From: Cryobacterium soli
GTDB lineage: Bacteria > Actinomycetota > Actinomycetes > Actinomycetales > Microbacteriaceae
DNA length: 64,000 bases
Direction: 5' to 3'
NCBI RefSeq assembly: GCF_003611035.1
Contig: NZ_CP030033.1
Span: 3,410,001 to 3,474,000 of the forward strand
Under the pieces are notes generated by a model. It saw only the letters and a program-made list of their open reading frames with translations. It was not told where the DNA came from and did not search any database. Made by a program: the position numbers and the translations under genes. Each line of letters starts with the position of its first letter. Position 1 is the first letter of the stretch. Positions 30,248 through 40,108 of this stretch are shown in pieces.

Positions 30248-30327
30248 CTGATCGGCATCCGCGACACGGACTTTGCGGGCGCAGGCTGGAGCCCTCACGC
30301 ATGATTATGAGGCAAACGGCCGATTAA

Positions 30328-30367
30328 GAGGATGCCTCCGCCGATTTCGTCCTGGGAATCTCACTTT
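30328..30367. repeat. Upstream copy of a 40-bp direct repeat flanking the DUF559 gene
   Basis: This 40-base segment, starting GAGGATGCCT and ending ATCTCACTTT, matches 31351-31390 at 35 of 40 positions in the same orientation. A second shared block, GATTATGAGG, lies just upstream of both copies (30303 and 31345), with an extra 18 bases in this copy. Confidence 0.8.
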
Positions 30368-30492
30368 CTCCTCACAATCGTGCGCCCGGGCGAGAGCCAC
30401 GGCCCGTTCTGCACACGGGGCGAGCCAAGGGGAGTTTCCACACCCGAGAACACCGCGCTAAATGAGCGGATGCCGGCCGCGACACTGGCCGC

Positions 30493-31341
30493 ATGGACCT
30501 CGGCATCTGGCTCACCAAGCACGACGGGATCGCGCACACCCACCAGGCCCTCCGCGCGGGCTTCACCCACTTTGCGATCAGGCAGAACGTTGCCGCAGGT
30601 GTGTGCACCCGCATCCGGCGCGATTGGCTGGCCCTGCCGATAGCCCCGCCGGACTTGCGCGCCGCGGCGGCGCTCGGCGGGCGGGTAGCGTGCCTCAGCG
30701 TCGCCAGGCGGCTCGAGCTGTGGCACCTTGCCGACGGGAGGAACCACGTCAGCATGCGAAAGAACGGGGCGGCTGCGGCATCCGACACCCTGCGGGTGCA
30801 TTGGAGCGCCGCACCGGTACCGGTTGCCCGGTTCGCCCTCGTGGAACCGATCGAGAACGCCCTCGTGCATATCGCGGAGTGCCAACCCTTCGAAAATGCC
30901 CTCGTCGTGTGGGACTCCGCCCTCAACAAGAACCTCGTGACCCAGCAGTCGCTAGCACGCCTGCAACTTCGCGGTACTGCGGCCCGCGCCGTGCGCGACG
31001 TCGCGTCGGGATTGTCAGATTCAGGTCTGGAGACGCTGCCGGTGGCTCGGCTGGCGTTGGCGGGCATCCGGGTCAGCCAGCAAGTGATGTTCGGCGGCCA
31101 TAAAGTGGACGGGCTCATCGGCGACCGGCTCGTTCTGCAGAGCGAAGGCTTCAGCTTCCACTCCTCGGCCGAGCAGCGTCGGGCGGACATCGCGCACGAT
31201 CGCCGGCTGGCGTTGCTGGGCTACACAGTCTTGCGCTACGACTACCGGCAGATCCTGTTCGACTGGCCCCGGATCGAGGCCGAGATCCTCCGGGCGATGG
31301 CCCAAGGTCTGCACCTGTCGCCGGCGCAAGATAGGAGATAG
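30493..31341 (+). CDS. DUF559-type (Vsr-like nuclease fold) protein with AbiEi-like N-terminus
   Basis: The 282-aa protein has an N-terminal winged-helix-like part (HDGIAHTHQALRAGFTHFAIRQNV...GVCTRIRRDWLAL), as in AbiEi-type proteins. The C-terminus is DUF559/Vsr-like: SGLETLPVARLALAG, KVDGLIGDRLVLQSEG with candidate catalytic Asp and Glu, HDRRLALLGYTVLRYDYRQILF. Such genes are common in actinobacteria and are suspected of roles in mobile-element or defence biology, without a proven function. The gene stands alone between 40-bp direct repeats; no toxin partner is adjacent. Confidence 0.82.
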   Translation: MDLGIWLTKHDGIAHTHQALRAGFTHFAIRQNVAAGVCTRIRRDWLALPIAPPDLRAAAALGGRVACLSVARRLELWHLADGRNHVSMRKNGAAAASDTLRVHWSAAPVPVARFALVEPIENALVHIAECQPFENALVVWDSALNKNLVTQQSLARLQLRGTAARAVRDVASGLSDSGLETLPVARLALAGIRVSQQVMFGGHKVDGLIGDRLVLQSEGFSFHSSAEQRRADIAHDRRLALLGYTVLRYDYRQILFDWPRIEAEILRAMAQGLHLSPAQDRR

Positions 31342-31392
31342 TGAGATTATGAGGATGCTTTCGGCGATTTCGTCCTAGCAATCTCACTTTTG
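31341..31392. repeat. Downstream copy of the 40-bp direct repeat, with terminator-like hairpin
   Basis: 31351-31390 is the second direct-repeat copy. Here GTGAGATT (31341-31348) and AATCTCAC (31380-31387) are perfectly complementary, with an inner AGGAT/GTCCT pairing, and TTTT follows. This copy can therefore form a terminator-like hairpin immediately after the DUF559 stop; the upstream copy lacks the intact left arm. Confidence 0.75.
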
Positions 31393-31457
31393 CCTCTCAA
31401 AGCAACCAGCGCCCCGGCGCAGTCCGAACGGGGGAGTAGCAGGGAAGTTGGGCGCGC

Positions 31458-31486
31458 TTGACCCGCAACCCCAGCGGGGTTAGCAT
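31458..31486 (+). promoter_or_regulatory. str operon promoter
   Basis: TTGACC (31458-31463) and TAGCAT (31481-31486) are spaced by 17 bases, close to the consensus for a housekeeping sigma factor. A leader of about 255 bases follows before rpsL. Confidence 0.7.
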
Positions 31487-31491
31487 TGACG

Positions 31492-31746
31492 GGTGTGCGC
31501 TTTGTCGTGCGCTTCAGTTATGCCGCTTCGTTGTTCCAACATCGGGTTGCACTTCAGTCGCCCCGACACTCCACGCAAACAGGGTTTGCTCTCCGAGCGG
31601 CCCCCACGGCATACCCACCAGAACGATCGAACGCGAGTTCGTGATGTCCGGAGGGTCCAGATGAACTCGATGAGCACTGTGAGGTGCGATTCGAATGCTT
31701 TGACATCAGTCAGCTGTCACCGTGCAGCAAAAACAAGGAGTTATTA
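31492..31746 (+). other. Long 5' leader of the str operon
   Basis: About 255 bases lie between the predicted transcription start and rpsL, with no convincing gene in any frame. Base composition is lower in GC than the coding flanks. The ribosome binding site AAGGAG is at 31735-31740. A leader this long may hold translational control, but no S7-binding-like structure was demonstrated by eye. Confidence 0.4.
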
Positions 31747-32121
31747 GTGCCCACCATTCAGCAGTTGGTGCGAAAGGGACGCAGCCCCAAGGTCACCAAG
31801 ACCAAGGCTCCCGCCCTGAAGTCCAACCCCCAGCAGCGCGGCGTTTGCACGCGCGTGTACACGACCACCCCGAAGAAGCCGAACTCGGCTCTCCGCAAGG
31901 TTGCTCGCGTCAAGCTGTCCAACGGTACCGAGGTCACCGCCTACATCCCCGGTGAAGGCCACAACCTGCAGGAGCACTCGATGGTGCTCGTTCGCGGCGG
32001 TCGTGTTAAGGACCTCCCCGGTGTTCGTTACAAGATCGTTCGTGGCGCCCTGGACACCCAGGCAGTCAAGAACCGCAAGCAGGCTCGTAGCCGCTACGGC
32101 GCCAAGATGGAGAAGAAGTAA
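31747..32121 (+). CDS. rpsL: Small ribosomal subunit protein uS12
   Basis: The 124-aa product has the expected length and sequence, with [11 protein letters not shown] at the start, [16 protein letters not shown] (Lys43, the main streptomycin-resistance position, is wild type) and [16 protein letters not shown]. It lies in the decoding centre. The GTG start follows AAGGAG by six bases. Its stop overlaps the rpsG start (TAATG). Confidence 0.98.
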   Translation: MPTIQQLVRKGRSPKVTKTKAPALKSNPQQRGVCTRVYTTTPKKPNSALRKVARVKLSNGTEVTAYIPGEGHNLQEHSMVLVRGGRVKDLPGVRYKIVRGALDTQAVKNRKQARSRYGAKMEKK

Positions 32122-32591
32122 TGCCTCGTAAAGGCCCAGCGCCCAAGCGTCCCGTTATCGCTGACCCGGTATACGGCGCCCCCATTGTTAGCCAGCTGGT
32201 CAACAAGATCCTCCTCGACGGCAAGAAGGGCCTCGCCGAGCGCATCGTTTACGATGCACTCGAAGGCGTTGTTGCCAAGAACGGTGCGGATGCTGTTGTC
32301 ACGCTGAAGAAGGCCCTCGACAACGTGCGCCCGACCCTCGAGGTGCGTTCGCGTCGCGTCGGTGGTTCCACCTACCAGGTGCCCGTCGAAGTCAAGCCGC
32401 ACCGTGCGAACACCCTCGCGCTGCGTTGGTTGACCAGCTACGCCAAGGCGCGTCGCGAGAAGACCATGACCGAGCGTCTCACCAACGAGATCCTCGACGC
32501 GTCCAACGGCCTCGGCGCCGCAGTGAAGCGTCGTGAGGACACTCACAAGATGGCTGAAGCGAACAAGGCTTTCGCTCACTACCGCTGGTAG
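32121..32591 (+). CDS. rpsG: Small ribosomal subunit protein uS7
   Basis: The 156-aa protein is full length, with PRKGPAPKR at the start, [21 protein letters not shown] and the [14 protein letters not shown] loop. It nucleates assembly of the 30S head and in many bacteria represses the str operon. It starts on the last base of the rpsL stop codon. Confidence 0.98.
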   Translation: MPRKGPAPKRPVIADPVYGAPIVSQLVNKILLDGKKGLAERIVYDALEGVVAKNGADAVVTLKKALDNVRPTLEVRSRRVGGSTYQVPVEVKPHRANTLALRWLTSYAKARREKTMTERLTNEILDASNGLGAAVKRREDTHKMAEANKAFAHYRW

Positions 32592-32603
32592 TCGCTACTC
32601 GCT

Positions 32604-32642
32604 GGCCGAGCTTGTCGAGACCTCGTCTCAACAAGCTCGGCC
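32604..32642. repeat. Dispersed repeat as an inverted pair between rpsG and fusA
   Basis: GGCCGAGCTTGTCGAGA (32604-32620) and TCTCAACAAGCTCGGCC (32626-32642) are complementary with one mismatch around CCTCG. The arms carry the same GAGCTTGTCGAGA core as 24222, 36192 and 51539. In the transcript it would be a 17-bp hairpin inside the str operon. Confidence 0.85.
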
Positions 32643-32711
32643 GGCGGTGCAGGCTGGTCCTGCAGCAAGCCTGTTCAACCTCATCTTTCACAACACTTCC
32701 GGAGGACACCC

Positions 32712-34826
32712 GTGGCACTTGACGTGCTCACCGACCTGAGCAAGGTCCGCAACATCGGCATCATGGCCCACATTGATGCTGGCAAGACCACCACGACCGA
32801 GCGCATCCTGTTCTACACGGGTGTGAACCACAAGATCGGTGAGACGCACGATGGCGCCTCCACGATGGACTGGATGGCACAGGAGCAGGAACGTGGCATC
32901 ACGATCACGTCCGCTGCAACGACGTGCTTCTGGGCCGGCAACCAGATCAACATCATCGACACCCCCGGCCACGTGGACTTCACCGTCGAGGTGGAGCGTT
33001 CGCTCCGCGTTCTCGACGGCGCTGTCGCCGTGTTCGACGGCAAGGAGGGCGTTGAGCCCCAGTCCGAGACCGTCTGGCGCCAGGCCGACAAGTACGACGT
33101 GCCCCGCATTTGCTTCGTCAACAAGATGGACAAGCTCGGCGCCGACTTCTACTACACCGTCGACACCATCATCAAGCGCCTCGGCGCGAAGCCGCTGGTC
33201 ATCCAGCTGCCGATCGGTGAAGAGTCGAACTTCGAAGGCGTCGTCGACCTCGTCGAGATGCGTGCACTGACCTGGCGCGGCGACTCCAAGGGTGACGTCG
33301 AGATGGGCTCCAAGTACGCCATCGAAGAGATCCCCGCCGACCTCGTCGAGAAGGCTGCTGAGTACCGCAAGCTGCTCCTCGAGACCGTCGCCGAGACCGA
33401 CGACGAGCTCATGGAGAAGTACTTCTCCGGCGAAGAGCTCACCGTGTCCGAGATCAAGCACGCGATCCGCAAGCTCACGGTCGCCAGCGAGATCTACCCG
33501 GTCCTCTGCGGTTCCGCGTTCAAGAACCGTGGTGTGCAGCCGATGCTGGATGCCGTTGTCGACTACCTGCCGACGCCGCTCGACGTTCCCGCCATCGAGG
33601 CGCACGACGCTCGCGACGAAGAAAAGGTCGTCATGCTGCACCCGAACGCTGACGAGCCCTTCGCGGCTCTGGCGTTCAAGGTCGCGGTGCACCCGTTCTT
33701 CGGTCGTCTCACCTACATCCGGGTGTACTCCGGTCGTATCGACTCCGGTGCCCAGATCATCAACTCCACCAAGGGCAAGAAGGAGCGCATCGGGAAGATC
33801 TTCCAGATGCACGCCAACAAGGAGAACCCGGTCGGTTTCGTTACCGCTGGTCACATCTACGCGGTCATCGGCCTCAAGGACACGACCACCGGCGACACCC
33901 TGTGCGACCCTGCTCAGCAGGTCGTACTCGAGTCGATGACGTTCCCTGACCCGGTTATCGAGGTTGCCATCGAGCCGAAGACCAAGCAGGACCAGGAAAA
34001 GCTGGGTCTCGCGATCCAGAAGCTGGCCGAAGAAGACCCCACTTTCCGTACCGAGCAGAACCAGGAAACTGGTCAGACGGTCATCAAGGGAATGGGCGAG
34101 CTTCACCTGGACATCCTCGTCGACCGCATGAAGCGTGAATTCAACGTTGAGGCGAACGTCGGCAAGCCCCAGGTTGCTTACCGCGAGACGATCAAGAAGG
34201 CCGTCGAGCGTCACGACTACACGCACAAGAAGCAGACCGGTGGATCCGGCCAGTTCGCGAAGATTCAGTTCGCGATCGAGCCGCTTGAAATCACTGCCGA
34301 CCAGTCGTACGAGTTCGTGAACAAGGTCACCGGTGGACGTATCCCGCGTGAGTACATCCCTTCGGTTGACGCCGGAATCCAGGATGCCCTCAACGTGGGT
34401 GTGCTCGCCGGGTACCCGATGGTCGGCGTGCGCGCGCTGCTGCTTGATGGCGCCGCTCACGATGTCGACTCTTCGGAGATGGCGTTCAAGATTGCCGGTT
34501 CGATGGGCTTCAAGGAAGCCGTTCGTAAGGCAAACCCCGTTCTTCTCGAGCCGTTGATGGCCGTCGAGGTGCGCACCCCTGAGGAATACATGGGTGACGT
34601 CATCGGTGACCTCAACTCTCGTCGTGGCCAGATCCAGACCATGGAGGACGCACAGGGCGTGAAGGTTATTCGCGCTCACGTTCCGCTGTCGGAGATGTTC
34701 GGTTACATCGGCGACCTGAGGTCCAAGACCTCTGGCCGCGCGGTGTACTCGATGACCTTCGAGAGCTACCAGGAGGTCCCGAAGGCTGTTGCCGACGAGA
34801 TCATCCAGAAGAACAAGGGCGAATAA
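32712..34826 (+). CDS. fusA: Translation elongation factor G
   Basis: The 704-aa GTPase drives ribosome translocation. G1 is AHIDAGKT at 19-26, DTPGH at 83-87 and NKMD at 137-140; domains II to V follow with normal length. The GTG start is preceded by CCGGAGGACA. A 120-base gap with an inverted repeat separates it from rpsG, which may tune its expression apart from the ribosomal proteins. Confidence 0.98.
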   Translation: MALDVLTDLSKVRNIGIMAHIDAGKTTTTERILFYTGVNHKIGETHDGASTMDWMAQEQERGITITSAATTCFWAGNQINIIDTPGHVDFTVEVERSLRVLDGAVAVFDGKEGVEPQSETVWRQADKYDVPRICFVNKMDKLGADFYYTVDTIIKRLGAKPLVIQLPIGEESNFEGVVDLVEMRALTWRGDSKGDVEMGSKYAIEEIPADLVEKAAEYRKLLLETVAETDDELMEKYFSGEELTVSEIKHAIRKLTVASEIYPVLCGSAFKNRGVQPMLDAVVDYLPTPLDVPAIEAHDARDEEKVVMLHPNADEPFAALAFKVAVHPFFGRLTYIRVYSGRIDSGAQIINSTKGKKERIGKIFQMHANKENPVGFVTAGHIYAVIGLKDTTTGDTLCDPAQQVVLESMTFPDPVIEVAIEPKTKQDQEKLGLAIQKLAEEDPTFRTEQNQETGQTVIKGMGELHLDILVDRMKREFNVEANVGKPQVAYRETIKKAVERHDYTHKKQTGGSGQFAKIQFAIEPLEITADQSYEFVNKVTGGRIPREYIPSVDAGIQDALNVGVLAGYPMVGVRALLLDGAAHDVDSSEMAFKIAGSMGFKEAVRKANPVLLEPLMAVEVRTPEEYMGDVIGDLNSRRGQIQTMEDAQGVKVIRAHVPLSEMFGYIGDLRSKTSGRAVYSMTFESYQEVPKAVADEIIQKNKGE

Positions 34827-34831
34827 CCCAC

Positions 34832-34845
34832 CGGCCTTCGGGCCG
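34832..34845 (+). other. Short hairpin between fusA and tuf
   Basis: CGGCC, TTCG-containing loop and GGCCG form a small stem just after fusA. The 126-base gap also carries other short GC-rich pairings. It may attenuate or process the fusA-tuf transcript; there is no T-tract. Confidence 0.3.
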
Positions 34846-34952
34846 AATCGCTTAGGCCTCCTGGCCCGAGTAACATAAGTACACAAATCCAGCAGTTCCA
34901 CCGGGCGTAAACCAACGTCCGGTGGAGCCGAGAGTCCTGAGGAGGACCCACA

Positions 34953-36146
34953 GTGGCCAAGGCCAAGTTCGAGCGGACCAAGCCGCACGTAAACATCGGA
35001 ACGATCGGTCACGTTGACCACGGAAAGACCACGCTGACTGCAGCGATCTCCAAGGTCCTTGCCGACACGTACCCGTCCAAGACCAACGTTCAGCGCGACT
35101 TCGCGTCGATCGACTCTGCTCCGGAAGAACGCCAGCGCGGCATCACGATCAACATCTCGCATGTTGAGTACGAGACCGAGAAGCGTCACTACGCACACGT
35201 TGACGCTCCCGGCCACGCTGACTACATCAAGAACATGATCACCGGTGCTGCTCAGATGGACGGCGCGATCCTCGTGGTTGCCGCTACTGACGGCCCGATG
35301 GCTCAGACCCGTGAGCACGTTCTGCTCGCCAAGCAGGTCGGCGTGCCGTCCCTGCTCGTCGCGCTGAACAAGTCCGACGCTGTCGACGACGAAGAGATCC
35401 TTGAGCTCGTTGAGCTCGAGGTTCGCGAACTGCTCTCCAGCCAGGGCTTCGATGGCGACAACGCCCCCGTCGTTCAGGTTTCCGCCCTCAAGGCGCTCGA
35501 GGGTGACCCCAAGTGGGTTGCAAAGATCCTCGAGCTCATGCAGGCAGTGGACGACTACTTCCCGGAGCCCGTCCGCGACAAGGACAAGCCCTTCCTGATG
35601 CCGATCGAGGACGTCTTCACGATCACCGGTCGTGGAACCGTTGTCACCGGCCGCGCCGAGCGTGGAACCCTCAAGATCAACTCCGAGGTCGAGGTTGTCG
35701 GCATCCGCCCGACCATCAAGACCACGGTCACTGGTATCGAGATGTTCCACAAGCAGCTCGACGAGGCATGGGCCGGCGAGAACTGTGGTCTTCTTCTTCG
35801 TGGCACCAAGCGCGAAGACGTCGAGCGCGGCCAGGTTGTCGTCAAGCCGGGTTCGGTTACGCCGCACACCGACTTCGAGGGCACCGCGTACATCCTGTCA
35901 AAGGATGAGGGTGGGCGTCACAACCCGTTCTACGCGAACTACCGCCCGCAGTTCTACTTCCGCACCACCGACGTCACCGGCGTCATCACGCTGCCCGAGG
36001 GCACCGAGATGGTCATGCCCGGCGACACGGTTGAAATGACCGTCGCGCTGATCCAGCCGATCGCCATGGAAGAGGGCCTCGGCTTCGCTATCCGTGAAGG
36101 TGGCCGCACCGTCGGCGCCGGAACCGTCATCAAGGTTCTCAAGTAA
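34953..36146 (+). CDS. tuf: Translation elongation factor Tu
   Basis: The 397-aa GTPase delivers aminoacyl-tRNA to the ribosome. G1 is GHVDHGKT at 19-26, DAPGH at 84-88 and NKSD at 139-142. The start is GTG after GAGGAGGA. It ends the str operon, with a strong terminator 67 bases on, so the S10 operon is separately transcribed here. Confidence 0.98.
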   Translation: MAKAKFERTKPHVNIGTIGHVDHGKTTLTAAISKVLADTYPSKTNVQRDFASIDSAPEERQRGITINISHVEYETEKRHYAHVDAPGHADYIKNMITGAAQMDGAILVVAATDGPMAQTREHVLLAKQVGVPSLLVALNKSDAVDDEEILELVELEVRELLSSQGFDGDNAPVVQVSALKALEGDPKWVAKILELMQAVDDYFPEPVRDKDKPFLMPIEDVFTITGRGTVVTGRAERGTLKINSEVEVVGIRPTIKTTVTGIEMFHKQLDEAWAGENCGLLLRGTKREDVERGQVVVKPGSVTPHTDFEGTAYILSKDEGGRHNPFYANYRPQFYFRTTDVTGVITLPEGTEMVMPGDTVEMTVALIQPIAMEEGLGFAIREGGRTVGAGTVIKVLK

Positions 36147-36191
36147 TTCAGTAACACCCACGGCATCTTCGTGATCGGGCCTCAAGCCCGC

Positions 36192-36212
36192 TGATCGAGC
36201 TTGTCGAGATCA
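36192..36212. repeat. Dispersed repeat after tuf, single arm
   Basis: TGATCGAGCTTGTCGAGATCA contains the GAGCTTGTCGAGA core and ends directly at the tuf terminator stem. Confidence 0.75.
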
Positions 36213-36242
36213 CAGGGTCGGTCCTTCGGGACCGGCCCTGTT
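36213..36242 (+). terminator. Intrinsic terminator after tuf
   Basis: A 12-bp stem (CAGGGTCGGTCC with GGACCGGCCCTG, one U-G wobble) closes on a C(TTCG)G tetraloop and is followed by TTGTCGTT. It is the same design as the rpoC and adk terminators. Confidence 0.88.
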
Positions 36243-36435
36243 GTCGTTAAGCGCCCATCCTCGTTATCCGGAGCCTGGGCCTCCCGGTTCCAGAAGTAGT
36301 CATCGACTGCGCGCAGTGACGGGCCCCTCCGCGGTGAACCGCAGCGGACCCGGTGGCCACGAGTGGGGTTTCGCCGTCGGCGCGTTCCGACTATGGCGGG
36401 ACTGCATATCTTCGGCGTCGGGAGGTGGCCTTGAT

Positions 36436-37984
36436 CTACTTCGGGATCGCGAGCGCAGCGCTGGTGCGGGTGACCTTGCTGTACCCGGTCTTCTTGCCAG
36501 TCGTCGTAACGGTGAGCATGGTGCCGGCGTCTGCGGCGGACGCGGTGTAGGCCGACTGGGTCGCGCCGGCGATCGGCTTTCCATTTCGCAGCCATTGGTA
36601 GGTCAGCGTGGAGGGTTTGGGCGACCACGCGCCCGCCGTCGCCGTGATCGTCTTGCCGACCTTGGCGGTGCCGCTGATTTTAGGTTGGGGGGGCGGCGGC
36701 CCAAGCGTAGGAAGCGCTCAGCGTGTACGCCTGGCCCCAGCTGGGCCTACTGCTGTAGCCGAGAACGCGAATGAAGATGCGGCCCTTGGGAACCGTGATG
36801 GTCTGTCCTCTGAGCCAAGTTCCGTTCGCCGCACCCGCGCCATTGCCGATAAGTGTGTAGGAGTAGAGCGCACTCCCAGCAGGGCTGTAGACCTTCACCT
36901 CGTAGGCTTTCTCGCTGCCGAGGCCGGCTGGGAAGGTGAAGTTGATGACGAGGTTGGTGGCCGCGGCAACGTTGATGGCGTAGTAGTCGCTGTCGGAAGA
37001 GGAACTGCCGAGCAGTGTGGAGGCCGTGACGGTAGTGCCTAGGGGGAGGGTGTCGGCGGTTGCTGTGGAGTCGTTGAATTCGGTCTCGACGATGCCCGGG
37101 GTGGCTTTGACGGTGAGCTGGTAGGCCTTGCCCCAGGAGGGGCGGCTGCTGTATCCCTGCACCCGGACGTAGAGCAGTCCCTTGGGCGTGAACGTCGCTT
37201 GCGAGTTCAGCCAGGCGCCGTCGTTCTGGTCGCCGGCGATCTGATAGTCGTAGAGGACCTTGCCCGCGGAGGTGTATACCGTGACGTTGTAGGCGGTGTC
37301 GGCGCCGAGCCCTGACGGGAATCTGAGGTTGATGCCGAGGCGGCCATCGGACGGGACGTTGATGGCGTAGTAGTCGCCGTCCGCGGAGGTACTGCCCAGC
37401 AGTGTGGAGGCCGTGACGGTAGTGCCTAGGGGGAGGGCGTCGGCAGTTGCTGTGGAGTCGTTGAATTCGGTCTCGACGATGCCCGGGGTGGCCTTGACGG
37501 TGAGTTGGTAGGCCTTGCCCCAGGAGGGGCGGCCGCTGTATCCCTGCACCCGGACGTAGAGCAGTCCCTTGGGCGTGAACGTCGCTTGCGAGCTCAGCCA
37601 GGTGCCGTCGTTCTGGTCACCGGCGATATCGAAGTCGTACAGCACCTTGCCGCCGGAGGTATACACCGTCAGGTTGTAGGCGGTGTCGGCGCCCAGACCC
37701 GTCGGGAATCTGAGGTTGACGCCGAGGCGGCTATCGGACGGGACGTTGACGGCGTAGTAGTCGCTATCGCTCGACGAGTTGGCGACCGATGTGGACCCGG
37801 TGATGGTTGTGCCGACCGGCACCACGTCGGCACTAGCCGTTGATCCGTTGGATTCGCTCTCGGTCATGGTTGCGGCATGCGCCGACTGGGTGCCCAACGT
37901 CACCAGGAAAACCGTGAGTAGAACGGCGGAGAGCATCATCGCAACTGCGCGAGGCCTGACTGCGGTGAAGGTCTGGATGCGCAT
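36436..37984 (-). pseudogene. Exported repeat protein (PPC-like repeats plus Ig-like domain), frameshifted at a 7-G tract
   Basis: The start MRIQTF at 37984 has GGGGAAG upstream and a signal peptide ending THSAHA-like (QSAHA, about residue 37). Three PPC-type beta repeats of about 129 aa follow, each with a TESESN- or ETEFNDS-type start, SDSDYYAINV and YVRVQGYSxRPSWGKAY. The open frame stops at 36680. A +1 shift at the 7-G run 36687-36693 continues as PKISGTAKVGKT...WSPKPSTLTYQWLRNG, an Ig-like domain homologous to those of the next gene, ending at 36436. With one G fewer the gene would be whole. It is a true frameshift, a phase-variable switch or a sequencing error. Confidence 0.78.
37021..37794 (-). 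repeat. Two tandem 387-bp repeat units inside the PPC-like gene
   Basis: Copies 37021-37407 and 37408-37794 are nearly identical over long blocks at the DNA level, encoding 129-aa PPC-like units. A more diverged third unit lies at the 3' end of the gene. High DNA identity implies recent duplication or gene conversion. Confidence 0.8.
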
Positions 37985-38310
37985 GCGAGATCTTCCCCAT
38001 GTTCTCGCGCTTGCCGCGCGGTCTGTCCATGTCTGCACTGGCTATGCGCGACGGATACCCGCAAAGTAGCAGGCGCGCGTTCTCGGGTTCTGCCCCCGAA
38101 TAGGGGCGATTAGCCGCCGGAGACACAGACGGCTCTCGGGCGAAGAGCCGGGGTATCGAACTGGTACTTGTAGCTGCTCACCCACCCCCCCCGAACTGGG
38201 CAGGTCTACTCTCCCCTCCGCCGCCTAGCCTGCAATACGCTGAGGCGCACGCGTTCGGCGCGGGCGGTCCGGAGTCCGTCCGGCTTCCACACTCGTAGAA
38301 GAGGTATTCC

Positions 38311-39756
38311 GTGGGTAAGACAGATTCTCTCCGGCGTCGTCGGCGGTTGAACGTCACAGCGATCACAGCTGCAATTGCGCTCGTACTCGGGTCAGCCCTC
38401 GCTGCAGAGCCGGCTTTTGCGTCAGCGGAGACGGCGGATGTGGTGATCACCCATCCCTCCATCGAAACTGTCGGTGGCTACGCGGTGCGATTGTCCTTCG
38501 ACTACGCGCTCAACGTCGAGAGGCTGGGTGGCCCACCCGCGCAAGGATATGTCGCGCTCAGCAACGATGAATCGACCGGCTTCTACTACATTGACGTGAG
38601 CGGCAATGGCCACTTCTCGAAGGTCTTCACGTTCGCGGCGGTCCCCGGAACCTATGACGTCCTGTACTCGCCCTCTATCGACGGTGGTCCCGCCAGCGAG
38701 CACGGCATGCTGACCGGACCGTACTTTTTTGGTACGGGCAAGGTAACCCTGCCTGTGGTCTCTCCCATGGACCTCGCTCAGCCTAAGCTCGCCGGCACCG
38801 CTGCAGTGGGCAATGTGCTGATCGCATCGGCGCCCTCGAGTATCCCCGGGACGACATTGTCGTATCGGTGGATGCGCAACGGGGTCGTCATCACGCGCGC
38901 CACGCTGGCGACGTACACCCTTGTGCCGGCGGACTTGGGGGCCGCCATTACTGTGGCCGTCACCGCTTCGAAGAACGGCTACACGACGGTGACACGGACG
39001 TCCGCGAGAACCGCGGCCGTCGCGAAGGGCACCATCACCCCCGGCGCGCCCACTCTTACCGGGAAGCTGCTCGTTGGTTCCACGCTGACAGCAAATCCCG
39101 GTTCGTGGTCGCCCGTCCCTGACGGGTTCACGTTTCAATGGGCCCGCGGGGGAGTGGCTATCCCCGGCGCCGTCGGAAGGACATACGCGCTTGCCACCGG
39201 TGATCTGGCGAAGTCTCTGACGGTCACCGTCACAGGAAAGAAGTCGGGGTACGCTACGGTTGCGAAAACGTCGGCAGCATCGGCGTTGGTGAGAGGCACA
39301 TTCACGCAAACGCCGGTGCCCGCTGTGTCCGGGGCGGCAAGAGTCGGCCAGACACTGTCCGTTGCCGTGGGCACCTGGTCGCCTGGACCGACTGGGGTCA
39401 GCTACCAATGGAATCGCGCCGGTAGGGCTATTGCAGGTGCCACCGCTCGCACCTACCTGGTGCGACCTACTGACGTTGATGCGTCGCTGACCGTCAGCGT
39501 GACCGGTACGAAGCCGTCCTACGCTGCTGTCACCAAGACATCCGCCGGCACGGGCAAGATCGTCGGTGTCGCATATGCCAATTGCGCGCTGTTGAACGCC
39601 GCCTATGCGCACGGCTTGGCTAAGGCCGGTGTGACGTATGACCGCGTCGCAGGCGTGAACCGTCCGTTCAAAGGCACCCCGTATTTCTCTTCCGCGGCTT
39701 ACTTGCTGAACGTCGCTCGGGACGGCGACAAAGACGGCATCGCCTGCGAAAAGTGA
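38311..39756 (+). CDS. Secreted protein with Ig-like repeats and C-terminal excalibur domain
   Basis: The 481-aa protein begins with a basic signal peptide (RRRRR, then a hydrophobic core ending AFASA near residue 38). An N-terminal beta domain (about 40-145) is followed by three Ig-like repeats (about 150-415), each with PxLxGxxxVGxTLT, WSPxP, YQWxRxG and LTVTVTGxKxGY. The C-terminus, YANCALLNAAY...ARDGDKDGIACEK, is an excalibur domain with its Dx DxDG Ca-binding loop and two cysteines. It is probably a cell-surface or matrix protein. The GTG start has AAGAGG upstream. It is divergent from the frameshifted gene. Confidence 0.85.
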   Translation: MGKTDSLRRRRRLNVTAITAAIALVLGSALAAEPAFASAETADVVITHPSIETVGGYAVRLSFDYALNVERLGGPPAQGYVALSNDESTGFYYIDVSGNGHFSKVFTFAAVPGTYDVLYSPSIDGGPASEHGMLTGPYFFGTGKVTLPVVSPMDLAQPKLAGTAAVGNVLIASAPSSIPGTTLSYRWMRNGVVITRATLATYTLVPADLGAAITVAVTASKNGYTTVTRTSARTAAVAKGTITPGAPTLTGKLLVGSTLTANPGSWSPVPDGFTFQWARGGVAIPGAVGRTYALATGDLAKSLTVTVTGKKSGYATVAKTSAASALVRGTFTQTPVPAVSGAARVGQTLSVAVGTWSPGPTGVSYQWNRAGRAIAGATARTYLVRPTDVDASLTVSVTGTKPSYAAVTKTSAGTGKIVGVAYANCALLNAAYAHGLAKAGVTYDRVAGVNRPFKGTPYFSSAAYLLNVARDGDKDGIACEK

Positions 39757-39815
39757 ATGCTGCCGGGCCGCGAGATGTGATCGCCGCGTATCTGCACGGA
39801 TGAGAAGCCGGGCAC

Positions 39816-40022
39816 CTACCGGTCGAGCAACGGCGGAAACACGTACTGCTGGTGGTCCACCCTGTCCGGGTTCTCGGGTTCGTATACGCAGACCAGAGCC
39901 TCTGGAATCGGTAAGGGCCCGCAGATAGTCACGATCACCTCATCAGCTGCCGGCTTTTCGACGAGCGGATGTGGGACGTGGAAGAGGATCGGCGGGTAGC
40001 GGCGTCCTGATCCGACGTTCAT
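39816..40022 (-). CDS. Small hypothetical protein
   Basis: A 68-aa frame (MNVGSGRRYPPILFHVPHP...) with a plausible folded middle, VIVTICGPLPIPEALVCVYEPENPD. The start could also be an in-frame ATG at 40043. No family is recognised. It is the only candidate in the 350-base stretch 39757-40108, which otherwise shows nothing clear. Confidence 0.4.
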   Translation of the reverse strand: MNVGSGRRYPPILFHVPHPLVEKPAADEVIVTICGPLPIPEALVCVYEPENPDRVDHQQYVFPPLLDR

Positions 40023-40108
40023 CTTCGCCGGAGGCCGCGGCATTGAGCCTGCTCAACGCGCGATCTAGGCTGGGAACACGCTTTTCTTCCCCCAGAACGG
40101 AGTCGCCC

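Noticed and set aside
30421..31396. CRISPR-like array from the 40-bp repeats
   Set aside because: Only two copies, about 1 kb apart, with a protein gene between them.
31458..31664. Leader peptide in the str operon 5' region
   Set aside because: The frame starts at the -35 box, so it would not be transcribed from the best promoter.
32688..35867. 1059-aa frame antisense to fusA and tuf
   Set aside because: It spans two certain genes and reads as their antisense.
36182..36628. 148-aa minus-strand frame downstream of tuf
   Set aside because: It overlaps the out-of-frame Ig-like tail of the surface gene; that tail is the convincing reading.
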